Below are positions 12,376 through 23,070 of a stretch of 64,000 bases of DNA, one piece after another. Positions within the stretch are counted from its first letter, which is position 1, and the number at the start of each line of letters is the position of its first letter. A model generated the notes under the pieces. That model had not been told where the DNA came from. It worked only from the letters and a program-made list of their open reading frames with translations, and made no database searches. Origin of the DNA: Allodiplogaster sudhausi (lineage: Eukaryota; Nematoda; Chromadorea; Rhabditida; Diplogasteridae); the NCBI GenBank assembly GCA_945643635.1, contig CALZFC010000045.1, forward strand, positions 1,800,001 through 1,864,000, given 5' to 3'. The position numbers and the translations under genes were made by a program.

Positions 12376-12960
12376 CGCGCAAGTCGCGAATATCTGCGTA
12401 TTAATACTACCGTAAGCTGCTACGATTCATCAAACAAATACATATAAGTAAATTCGCTCTAATAAGAAATTTCTCGATTGACTGGTGTGAAGACCAAAGA
12501 AAACATGGCCTCCGTCATCAGGCTGCACAATTGCAGGAAGGGAGATGTTCACAATTCTAAACGATTCTTCTCTGAATTCTTCGAAACGCGTTGCGCGAAT
12601 TCGAAGAAGAGCTGACAATGAGAAATAAAATTGGTTATTTCTATTTTAAAAAAAACCAAAAGAATATATTGCAACATAAGATGGTCAAGCAGTACTCTTC
12701 ACTGAATTATATGATACTTTTGATGCTGATGGGAATTTGATTCCAAGCAGACCTCTATTTCAAGTCGAGTCTATTTCTTAAGAAAATATTGAACAGTCCA
12801 CTTTTCCAAAGACATAACTTTAAAAAAAATGTATTCTATATTCTAAATTGGAGATAAACGTCCATGAAAGATTTTTGAGAGTCTCTTGCTGGACATGTCC
12901 AAGAGTTATGAGTTACTTACAAACATACATATGTATGTATGCATGTATGTAATATGTGTG
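12376..12960. repeat. Dispersed repeat, copy D1
   Basis: About 580 bp, closely similar to 15597-16080 and, over a shorter stretch, to 51885-52300. Shared landmarks include GCGCAAGTCGCGAATA, AAATTCGCTCTAATAAG, CATAAGATGGTCAAGCAG and GAGTCTCTTGCTGGACATG. In the other two copies it lies just 3' of a membrane-protein gene. Here only the flank is present. No coding function is seen. Confidence 0.8.
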
Positions 12961-13239
12961 TAATTATGTTCTAAGATCGCTGCGGTTCGGTAGCGACTCC
13001 GAACCTAATTAGGCTCGTTCTCAAAATAGCAGAAAACTTTATTGGCAGTCACTGACATGCAAGTTTCTATCCAAGTTGGCATCTTCAAATTGAGTACTCT
13101 CACCAACTCTTTACTCCGTTGACACTGAAAATGAAGGCCCCGTTCTGTGCCGACAAGGAGATATGTAAATTATTGAATTGTATTTTGATTCATTCTGAAA
13201 ATATAAAGTATCGCTTGACCTTTCCAGCAGCACTTCCAA

Positions 13240-13661
13240 AAATTTTGACCAAATTTCAAAAACAAAATAATGGCCCACTTTTTCCACAGCGAATCCGAAA
13301 ACACTGACCAAGCAGCAGCAAGCGTCGATGACAGCGACTGCCAAGCTGGCCGAAGATCCGGTCGCAAAGTCAGCCGAGACAGCCAAGGATGAGAAGGAGG
13401 AAGAGGCCAAGGTGAGAAACGAATAGGAATATCATTTTAAAGAAGCTTTAAAAAAATAAATAACTCGCGCATGTTTCCAATATAAAATTTAATTTATAGA
13501 TACAGAAAAAAAATTTGAAAAATTCTGGTAAATCACGGTTGCATTTTAGTCGAACTGGCCATTTTTAAACACGAATTTCATTTATTTATTTTTGCAGAAG
13601 GAGCCCGAAAACTCGAAAGGATCCGACAGCAAGCAAAAGGAGAGCAAGGAGGAGGAGAAGG
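13240..13661. repeat. Tandem duplication, unit 1 (422 bp)
   Basis: Repeats as 13662-14083 at a constant 422-base offset. The two copies differ only at a few sites by eye, for example CCCACTT versus CCCATTT before the acceptor. The junction falls inside an exon at GGAGAAGG|AAATTTTGACC, with almost no shared sequence at the break. Confidence 0.9.
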
Positions 13662-14472
13662 AAATTTTGACCAAATTTCAAAAACAAAATAATGGCCCAT
13701 TTTTTCCACAGCGAATCCGAAAACACTGACCAAGCAGCAGCAAGCGTCGATGACAGCGACTGCCAAGCTGGCCGAAGATCCGGTCGCAAAGTCAGCCGAG
13801 ACAGCCAAGGATGAGAAGGAGGAAGAGGCCAAGGTGAGAAACGAATAGGAATATCATTTTAAAGAAGCTTTAAAAAAATAAATAACTCGCGCATGGTTCC
13901 AATATAAAATTTAATTTATAGATACAGAAAAAAAATTTGAAAAATTCTGGTAAATCACGGTTGCATTTTAGTCGAACTGGCCATTTTTAAACACGAATTT
14001 CATTTTTTTATTTTGCAGAAGGAGCCCGAAAACTCGAAAGGATCCGACAGCAAGCAAAAGGAGAGCAAGGAGGAGGAGAAGGAGAGCAAGAAGGAGAAGA
14101 AGAATAAGCCGAGTGAGAAGTCCAAGAAGGACAAGTCGAAGAAGGGCGAGAAGAAGGGAGAAGAGGAGGAGAAAGAGGGCGTCGAGGTCTCAAGGTCGGA
14201 TATCTACTGCGCTCATTGCGTATTCTTTTTAAAAAGATTTGCACAGTTTTAAAATACGTGCGGAATACTGTATAATTTACTTATGAAAAAGCGGAAAAAG
14301 AACGAATAAGTCATTTAATAAATCGAATAAATTATATACTAAATAATTTGTACATGCCATTCCCGATCAAAATGTTCAGGAGCTCAGTCCGGAAGAGCAG
14401 GCTGCCCTCGCGGCGAACCAGTCCAAACAGTCGAAGAGGTCGAAGAAGTCGGTGAAGGCGGTCAAGGGCTAG
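13290..14472 (+). CDS. Lysine/glutamate-rich low-complexity protein with duplicated exons
   Basis: The family is not recognised. Readable exons are 13290-13411 or its copy 13712-13833 (NPKTLTKQQQASMTATAKLA then EDPVAKSAETAKDEKEEEAK), 14022-14196 (KEPENSKGSDSKQKESKEE, then many KEKK/KSKK blocks), and 14381-14472 (ELSPEEQAALAANQSKQSKR, ending SVKAVKG-stop). The product would be highly charged and probably disordered. The first exon is uncertain; an ATG near 13129 (MKAPFCADKE) is a candidate, but I cannot find a clean donor. The copy of the KEPENSKG exon at 13601-13662 is cut by the duplication junction and would run into a stop if retained. Confidence 0.65.
13662..14083. repeat. Tandem duplication, unit 2 (422 bp)
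   Basis: Second copy of the unit above. This copy retains the intact downstream exon, which continues through AAGGAGAGCAAGAAGG to a proper donor at about 14197, so unit 2 is probably the functional or ancestral arrangement. Confidence 0.9.
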
Positions 14473-15011
14473 GAGGGTGAGTTATTCTCGACTGCAAATT
14501 CAAGGTGCACGGTTGCCGGCGCTCGTGACCAATTTGAAATTATATTCCAAGCCCAAAGGCTTGAATTGTTTACAAGAACTAAAAAATTTCCCCGAAAATT
14601 TGTAAATTATGAAATAATAGAACCGGCCTTTTTCTCCTCCAGATGGCACAGCGAAAGGCGGCAAGGAGTGAGCAGGCGAGAGAGACACGATGACTGGCGC
14701 AGTCGGGCGAAGCTGCAATTTCTCTCGCACAAGTCCCTTTCCGATTCCACGCGGGCGATAAATGCCGAGAAAGTAATTGTAGTTAATTTGTTTGACAGAA
14801 GATATACTGATGTCTGAGAAAAAAGATTGGACAGCACAGAATAGATTATTGATTGAGCAGTATCAATTTTCATCTTTTATGCATCTCCTTTATCCGTGCT
14901 TCTCCCCGATTTCATTCTCGGTCATTGTTGATAATTTTATCGGCAAACTTGCTGATTAGCACATCTCTGCTCGTCTTCATCCGACAATTCTACTTGTTTT
15001 CCGTTCACTCT

Positions 15012-15054
<43 letters not shown>

Positions 15055-15112
15055 CACAAAAAAGAATGTTCGTAGCATTCAATTCTCGGGTTGAATGTTT
15101 TTTTTGATGTCC
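14473..15112. other. Spacer with short CT tract
   Basis: No gene is supported. It contains a CT dinucleotide run at about 15017-15048 and otherwise mixed sequence, presumably the 3' region of the lysine-rich gene. Confidence 0.35.
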
Positions 15113-15222
15113 TACTGAGAAGGACATTCCAACCGACCCGAGCAGGACATTCCCCCTGGCAGCGCCCTTGGCGCTGAATGTCCTGCTGCCATCAGTTGGA
15201 ATGTCCTGTTGAGCAGCACATT
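15113..15222. repeat. Imperfect hairpin with repeated GGACATTCC arms
   Basis: The left arm carries AGGACATTCCAAC and GAGCAGGACATTC. The right arm carries the reverse complements GAATGTCCTGCTG and GTTGGAATGTCCT in mirrored order. The centre itself pairs (CAGCGCC / GGCGCTG). The stem would be roughly 45 bp with internal bulges. No coding sense is seen. Confidence 0.75.
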
Positions 15223-15289
15223 GCATCCCTCAGGTGGAATCCTCCCTGCCCGCCGAGTTTACATGTCTTTCTTGCATACCTTGCTTGCT

Positions 15290-15300
15290 TGATCTCTCTT

Positions 15301-15346
<46 letters not shown>

Positions 15347-15495
15347 CTCTCGCTCTCTCTTTCTCTCTCTCTCTCTCTGTCTCTCTGCCTCTCTTTCTGT
15401 CTGTCTATCTATCTATCTCTATGTCTCTCTTTCTTTCTCTCTTTCTGTCTCTCTTTCTGCCCGTCTGTCTGTCTGTCTGTCTCTCTTTCTGTCTA

Positions 15496-15579
<84 letters not shown>

Positions 15580-15580
15580 T
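15290..15580. repeat. Compound CT / TCTG microsatellite
   Basis: About 290 bp of CT repeats interrupted by TCTA, then a run of TCTG tetramers (about 15461-15540), then CT again. It directly abuts the start of the duplicated block at 15597. Confidence 0.95.
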
Positions 15581-15596
15581 GAGATTAATACTTCCG

Positions 15597-16800
15597 CATG
15601 CTGCTAGGATTCACCAAACAAATACATAAAAGTAAATTCGCTCTAATAAGAAATTTTTCGATTGAATTGAGTGAATACCAAAGAAAACATGAACTCCGTC
15701 ATCAGGAAGGGTCTTCACCATTCTAAATTCGATTCTTCTGGGATTTCTTCGAAATGCGTTGTGCGAATTCGAAGAAAAGATGAGAAATAAAATTGGTTAT
15801 TTCTATTAAAAAAATCCACAAGAATATATTGCAACATAAGATGGTCAAGCAGTACTCTTCACTGAATTATATGATACTTTTGATGGTGATGGGAATTTGA
15901 TTCCAAGCAGACCTCTATTTCAAGTCGAGTCTATTTCTTAAGAAAATAATTGAACAGTCCATTTTTCCAAAGACATACCTTTTTTAAATATATATTTTCT
16001 AAATTGGAGGCAAACGTCCACTAAAGTTTTTTTTAGAGTCTCTTGCTGGACATGGTCAAGAGTTGTGAGTTATGTACATACTTACAAACATATATATGTA
16101 TGTATGTACCGCAAAAAACGACATAGTGGTGCTTACTTTTATGTACATTCGTAAGGTGTAGTACAAACATAATTGTTTGTCGTGTAAAAAACATTCCCGG
16201 CATAGCCATACTTTTTATTCTGGTGCAATCATGGGGATGGCGGTGTTGTAAAGGCCGCAGGGTGAGTATGGGAAGGAAGGCTTCTTAACAATGTAATAAG
16301 TGTTACTCGGTTTGTTGGGATCTCCGAAAAGACAATCGACCTAGAGATATATGGCTAGCTTGCTCTCTCATACATAGCTGAATCATAAAAGCATGACGAA
16401 CTCGGCGATTTAAGCATCGGACTCTGGACGAGCAGCGCGGACGCGAAGGCAAGGCGAGCGAGATGCGTGAAGAAGAGCTGAACGATAATTTCGTTGTACA
16501 GAACAACATAACTAAATAGTGTAGGAGAAAAAAGAGTACCCAGACGCGGCCGGTGCTGTTGATCGTGCGTTGCTTCTGTCCCGTTCCGAGCAGGATCTCG
16601 CGGATGTAGCAGTTGGACCACTGAAATGAGGCGGAAGGTTGAATGAGAAATCAATAATCAATAATCAATCAATATGTCTACTGCCTGCGAAATAATGAAC
16701 AATTCACCAGAACAACGATGAGAACGACGGCGAGGACTGCGACGGAGATGGCGTTCACGCTGAAGACCGCCTTGTCCCACGCAATTGTCATTTCCATATC
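15597..16800 (-). pseudogene. Partial copy D2 of the membrane-protein locus
   Basis: Positions 15597-16290 match the 3' flank of the locus at 51885-52460. Within 16540-16780, on the minus strand, two exons match the membrane gene at 52922-53215: WSNCYIREILLGTGQKQRTI and the hydrophobic NAISVAVLAVVLIVL. The last coding exon (DAYASAGLAAL) is missing, because the sequence jumps at about 16285 from the flank to an unrelated join. No upstream exons follow past about 16800. It reads as a truncated duplicate. Confidence 0.7.
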
Positions 16801-17794
16801 TCTTTAATACAATTTTAAATCTTTACCAATATTTCTTCCCTTTTAATTTCCTGTACATCTTTAACCTGGATAAACAATGTATAAAATAGAATGAGTCAGA
16901 ATGAAGCTGCGACGTTTCAGTTAAGTGGAGCTGTCCCAAAATTATCTTGCAACTTTTTGTAGCCATATCTAGTTCTCCGCCGTGGAGATGTGAATGGCAG
17001 AGTGAAGGAAGCGGATGACAGGAGATCTCTGTCCTCCTGCTTCATTTGAGCCGTAGCACGACAATAAGAACGTCGCATTTCTATGACTAAATTACAATTT
17101 ACCATGTCTTTTTACAATGTTATTATGCCCATTAGGATTCATGTTACGGTATATTTTTGTCGAACTAATTACAATTATAAATTAACAAATAGCATTTTAA
17201 AAGGATTTGCTTGTACATGTCCAATAAGATTTTTTTTCTCCCGCCATTCTGAAGAAATTTCAAGTTTGTGTTTTTTTCCGAACAAGCTGCTAATGGACTT
17301 TTATTGTTTTATTGCCATAACAAATCGAGAACCGGAAAGAATGGACTGAAGCGGAAGGGATAAAATGGAACGAATGAAGGAAGCCAAATTTTTCACTTAT
17401 TTGAGGAACATTGCGAGATTGTTGACACTTAAGAGATTTTGATTGGAGTGTGGAGAATGGAGAACACAAATTTCGGTCGGAACGGGAGAGGACGGCCGCC
17501 GCGAAGAAGATGTCTAAATGAGGAACCAAGAATAAAAGGCAGCGAGGTAAAAGAGGGTTACGAAAAAAACAAGGGTTGGAGAAGAAAAAACAATTGACCA
17601 AGAAAGAAACAAGGGATCGTATAGTAAAAATTTGCCTTTTGGCTACTTCAATGGACTGGGTGTGTGACATAAGCCATAAAAAAGGCATTCAGAATGGATA
17701 AAAAGATTGTATGTTGCATACATTTAATTTTTCGGTTACTTGTTTTATAATAGAGCCAAAGCAGAAAGACGACCAAGTCCTCATGATCCACCTC
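16800..17794. other. Spacer, no supported gene
   Basis: AT-rich, with a few open frames of low coding likeness on the minus strand (about 17290-17688). It probably holds the 3' untranslated region of the F-box gene. No repeat or RNA gene is recognised. Confidence 0.35.
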
Positions 17795-19742
17795 TTAATT
17801 CGCCGAGAGCTCCGTGAGCTCGAGGTGGTCGAACGTGGCGATGAGAGAGATAAGCAGGCTGTCGAAGGGCTTGCCGCGAACTTCCTTCGCCTTCTCATTC
17901 ATCTCTGCAGTCCTCAGCAGATCGTCAGGACAAACCCTTCAAAAGGAATTAAAATATAGATTGTATTCATTAACTTGGATCTTGCTGTTAGAAGAAACGA
18001 TGGAGAGAACAATCACAAGGAAGAGGAAACAATTTGAGTCCTTCACTTCAAATGATATTTTCTTTAGCTTACTCTTCTTAATTAACAGTTACAAATATTA
18101 CTTATCATAATATTAACTCCTGCTTACTGCAAGATTACTTTTCGAGTACTGACAAGTGATGAGCGAAGTTGGGCGTGATGATAATGTGTCTTATGTTGGG
18201 GAAGACAGCATGGAGAGTCGTCCACGTCCTTGCAGTGACGACGCATCCTTTGAGGGAAAGAACCTCCACCGACTCGAAAGGCCCCTCAACGAAAAGCGTC
18301 ATCAATCGAGTTTCAATGAGCAAAAACAAATGACAAATGAAATATTATATTATCTCTTTACAGATGTCAACACTTCTTGTCATCACTGCTATACGAAACA
18401 TATTAAAAGAAATCAAATTTGATCTTCACGTAACAAATATCAATTAGTAACTATTATAATTATCCAAATTTGTTCACTACTGGTTTGCAAAAATGAGAGG
18501 AAGGAAAATTGCTCACATCGAAGATGTTCTTCAGTTGAGTGCTTCCAATGGTGTCGATACCGCCGAAGTCTAACTTGCGGATTCTCGCCTTGTTCAGATG
18601 GGGCAGCACCTTAGACCAGGCGTGCGCACCCCCGAGAGTGTGGGCAGAGTGCGGGAGAGAGGGAAGAAGCGAGCGAAGAATGTCGAGAGAGAGCTCGGAG
18701 ATGGAGCCAAGCTGACAGAGGACCACCTGTAAGCTTTTCGAAAATAAATACATGTATTGAAACATTTGCAAATAAAGAAAATTGCTTTAAAATATATATT
18801 TATGTACATACAGCACCAACCAACGTTATTGGTTCACGACTGAATTGATATGTCTATATATATATATTCTCTGGAAGCAACGTTGGGCGCTGCTGTATGC
18901 CAATATATCACCAATACTAAAAACAAGATACAAACAGAGCAGTACCAAGATTTTATTTAAAAATGCTAGCCAAGTCAGGTGGTTAGGGTAGCGATCAAAA
19001 GAAAACGGTTATTTAACACAATGCGATAACCTCATACGCAGCGTAGCAGGAGAGACGAAGAGAAAGGAGATCATCAAGAGCGAGGAACGACGTGATCTTG
19101 CAGAGAACGAAAGACGGAAGAGAGAAAAAGCCGTTTGGGGGTCGGGGACGCCGCGGCTAGCGAGTCTGAGTCTACATTTTAAGTGTGCTGTCACGGGCGA
19201 CAAAAAGAAAAAATCGAATCAAGCAAAGTGTTGCAATCTGATCAACGTTCCGATGATTTGTACATACATACATAGGTCCAAAAAGGGTATAATAGAGCCA
19301 CGAAGAAAGAGCCGCTCAACATCTGTGCATATCCTCTTGGATATCCGAGTGCTAACCTGCAGAAGCAGCCTGGACGCCGGCGCCGCTTTCCGTCGTCGTC
19401 GCTGCGCCACCGACGCTGTCTTCCTTGCCCTCTGCACCATCGGCGCTGTTCTTCGTCGCCGCTGCGCCTTTCTGCAAACAACAAATTTGTAATTTCGAAA
19501 CACAGAGATGAAATAAGTTAATGAGGAAGAGAAAATTGTACTGAAAAGTCTCTCTGTAGGGACCCACGAAGCCAAGTGGAGAAAAGACGTAAATCAATGT
19601 CGATTCGATAGAAAACAATAATAGAATGTTGTGTCCTTACGAGGGTAGGGTCAGGAAATTTCTCAGACGAGGAGAAAGACTCTCCCGGAACCGCGCGGTG
19701 GTGGCAGATCACTGATTCTTCCAGATATGATACCCTTAACAT
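17795..19742 (-). CDS. F-box protein with leucine-rich-like downstream region
   Basis: Likely substrate adaptor of an SCF ubiquitin ligase. The ATG at 19742 starts MLRVSYLEESVICHHR. The next exon (about 19345-19480) is an Ala/Gly/Thr-rich linker. The exon at about 19020-19150 gives a good F-box read by hand: SLPSFVLCKITSFLALDDLL then SLRLLLRCV, matching the Leu-Pro...Leu...Ile...Leu...Asp-Leu-Leu...Leu-Arg...Cys pattern. Exons at about 18517-18730 (ARIRKLDFGGIDTIG) and 18145-18330 (FESVEVLSLKGCVVTARTW) look like degenerate leucine-rich repeats or a worm F-box-associated domain. The last exon (17795-17932) ends HLELTELSAN-stop. The exon order and the first exon are inferred. It is downstream of the large helical gene on the same strand, about 100 bases away. 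Confidence 0.6.
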
Positions 19743-19838
19743 TATATTTCAAAATAATAACTTTAAACATTTTTAAAAATTAAGCATTAATTTAATTTTT
19801 TTTTATGAGTTCAGTCCTTAGATCAAAGTTTCCAGGCA

Positions 19839-22800
19839 TCAAGGAGCTAGAATTCCCGAGTATTCAGATGAAGGGAGAAAGAGTTCGAAGGCCCCATACG
19901 CATAACGAGCGGCGATCGAGTGAATGTCGGAGTGCGTGGCATAGAGACTGGCGGCTTTGGCTGCCCATCCCGGGTACGCCTGGAAGATCCGATCGAGCAG
20001 CGAGCGGCGAGTTCGAAACATCGATGCAGAGGAGTGCGACAGCAGCTCCAGCAGTGCAAGGAGCACTCCTGCAGAAAAGAGAACACTTTCTGGTGAGCGG
20101 GGGGGGGGGGGGGGGAGAGTCGAATGTATCCATGTATGAATATAGCTCCTAGCAGTCTCACAATAAGTATTTCTTCCTTTCTTTCTCTGCCTTTCACTTT
20201 TTCGCATCCTCATCCTCCTCTGTCTGCTTCTCTAGTTGTATAAATAGCTGAGAGAAGATGGTGGAAGTCAAGCACGAACCATTCTCGAGCAACTCTTCCA
20301 GCCTTCCTTGCTGTTCGCCCTTCTCTAGAATATCCTCGAAGAAGTCCGTGGCGATTTCCACTACGATTTCGTTCCCCTCAACGGAAGCCGAGAGGGCCGC
20401 ACTGCAAACGTCCTCCGTTATGTCGACGTTCTCAAGGGAGCGAGTATTACTTGGATATTATCACTGCAATAATCTGCACTCTTTTTTATAAATAAAATAT
20501 GTATGTATTATATTGGCCTCGTCTTAGAGACTTGACGACTTGATTGGTATAACTGAGAGAGGAAAAGGCGACTGACTTCGCAGATGATGGCGGGGGTCAC
20601 GAGTTTCTGGAGAATGTATAGACAGTTGTTGTTGAGCATGTAGCAGTCGTAGAGGCACTCGCACTCGTCCAAATCCTAAACACTCAATTTAATCTCAAGT
20701 TAAATTGTTACCGTAACTAGATTCTATACGGAAAATTAGGGCTTCGGTTGCATAATTTCATGTACGATAAATAAATAAATAAATAAATAATGGGAATTGC
20801 CCCGGCAATGCGAAAATACAAACACAGACCGACGCTCCCTCCTGGGTGACACGCCGCAAGCACTTGACGATGCAATTGATAAGCGTCATCTGCGAGTTCT
20901 GCGCGATGAAGTTCCGGGTCCAGCGAGAGTCAAGAGCAGAATGGACACCGTCCGCGATGAATCTGTATTCACTTATTAATCGTACATGAAATAAATAATC
21001 CAATATGACAGCACACATATATTAAATAAAAAAAATCTTGTTTTTAACATTTCCAATATGAGTAGTTTTTTTTTTAGGACTAGTGATACTTGCTTGAGAA
21101 GCTTTGTTTAATCACGTAAATAAAGCAAATTTTGTCTGAAAGGAATGAGCGGTTGCTCATTGAACTGGTGTTAATTTAGATAATTGTACTTTTTGCTTTG
21201 CCGCCATCAAACATATTTGAACAATAATTGCTTCCAGGATGTAGAGCAGCGAACTCACGCAGCAACGCAAGTCGACTCGCGGAAGAGTGCCTCCAAGATG
21301 AATCGCTTGATCTTCTCGTCAGACAGGAGTGCACCCAGGAGGTGACGGGCGAAGACGGTTCCGTTGTTAGACTGGAAGTTGCAGCTCTCTTATCACTTAT
21401 CACTGTAATGTTCCTAGCAGCGCTATCGATTTTGGTTCGCTTTGCGGATAGAAAAAGATACCGTATTTCCGTCAGCGGAAGATGCGGCGCATCTGATGAG
21501 GGACACGATCGTCAGAAGATAGTACTGGTTGGGCTGCGCAGACTCCATGCAGTCATAGACGCCAATGCGCACGGCGGCGGCGACCTGTTCATGCCATTAT
21601 TTAGTTGAATTATTAATGCTTAGAGTCCTAATTCCACGTGTTTATGTAAATAAAGAAGTCAATCTGTGCACCGCTAACCTTCTCGTAACTATCGTCTTCC
21701 GATTTGCTGCGAATGTGATACTGGAGGAGCTTGTGCGCCGCGTCGACGTCCTCGCTCAAACAATATGGCAATTTGGCCATTTGCTCAAATCGGCTCATGG
21801 TCGCGACGTTGTGGCGAGGCAGAATTTGCTCCTGCCATGAGCGTTAGAATACGTGCCAAGATTAGGAAAGAGCAACTGTGCTCCTTGCAATATTCATATC
21901 GAATATCTAAACATGCTGTAGAACCTTGATCAGTGTGCTGAGAGCGTCGGTCTCGCCGAGTTTCATGATAATATCAGAACAGCAGCTGAGCAGCGAGCGG
22001 CAATAGCCGGCAAAGCAGACGCAATCTTCGAGATCATCAATATCGATGTCATGTAGCTATAAATTGGAAAGATTACGGTAGGGCAACAGTTGAAATTCAC
22101 TGTTCTAACGGTAAAGCAGAGTGTACGGAGCTACCGTATGAGTTGGCATTGCTAAGTTATAGAAAGAGGAATTTACGTCGCTCCTCGGCCAATGGAGACG
22201 GCCCTTCAGGAGTCGCTGGCTGACTGCGTCGAGGAGAAGATGCGGGAATCCAAATTTGATGAAGAAGTCACTTCCAGGATGGTCTTCCAACAGGCTCCAA
22301 AGAGGACCAGTCATTGCGCTGAATAGAATTCTTTCTCTTTCTACCTTTTCATCCATCCAAGTCACTCTCATCTCTTTGGATCTTAAAGGAGGCGAAAACT
22401 CAAAATTTTCGCTATTAGGATGATTCTGTGAATGTGTCCGGATTGAGCTTGCGAATGCATTAGCAAAAAGCCACTTTTCTAAACTAAAAGTTAAAGGAGT
22501 ATTTTCCATCTGAAATGTGTTGCCTGAACCTAAGGGAATAATTAGTGTGTTGCACAGAACTTTAAATTTAACAGTTGTCGCCACTAAATTTCGGTCTAAA
22601 ACGCTTGTCGGAGAAGAGTTGACCAGTTAGGGGTGAAATATGGTTCCATAGGCCGTGAAATATATGCCGACACATGCACAATTCACTACCAGACGCAAAC
22701 CGCCAAATTAAAATTGTCCTGGAAAATGCTTGCTTTACGAGAGCAAGGATCTTGGCAAATTGCCATTGCTCATAAAAGATCAGGCATTTCGTGTTAGGAG

Positions 22801-23031
22801 TTAACGACTTTCAAGCTCCTTTAATGAGACGAGCACAAAGATTCGAACGGGGGAAGGAAGAAGCTAGAAAAATATTTCAACAAAAAAAACCCGGCGATGC
22901 AGTCGTTCTTGTGCATGATGGCGTTGATAATGAATTTTCTGGCCCGCTCGTCAGAGAGCAACTCCTGGGAGAAGGCATCCGAGAAGTCATCCTAGAAGCA
23001 GCGAAAGAATGAGAGCGAGAGCGATAGAGAC

Positions 23032-23070
<39 letters not shown>

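Noticed and set aside
15178..15629. Long overlapping open frames of Leu/Ser/Cys-rich protein
   Set aside because: They are translations of CT and TCTG microsatellites and have no domain.
17290..17688. 132-codon minus-strand frame after the F-box gene
   Set aside because: Phe/Leu/Ser-rich with no domain; more likely 3' untranslated or intergenic.
18840..18880. TATA-like runs taken as promoters
   Set aside because: Short AT repeats occur throughout the window and give no positional support.
22840..22870. GTTCGAATC on the minus strand as a tRNA B box
   Set aside because: No A box, stems or acceptor pairing around it.
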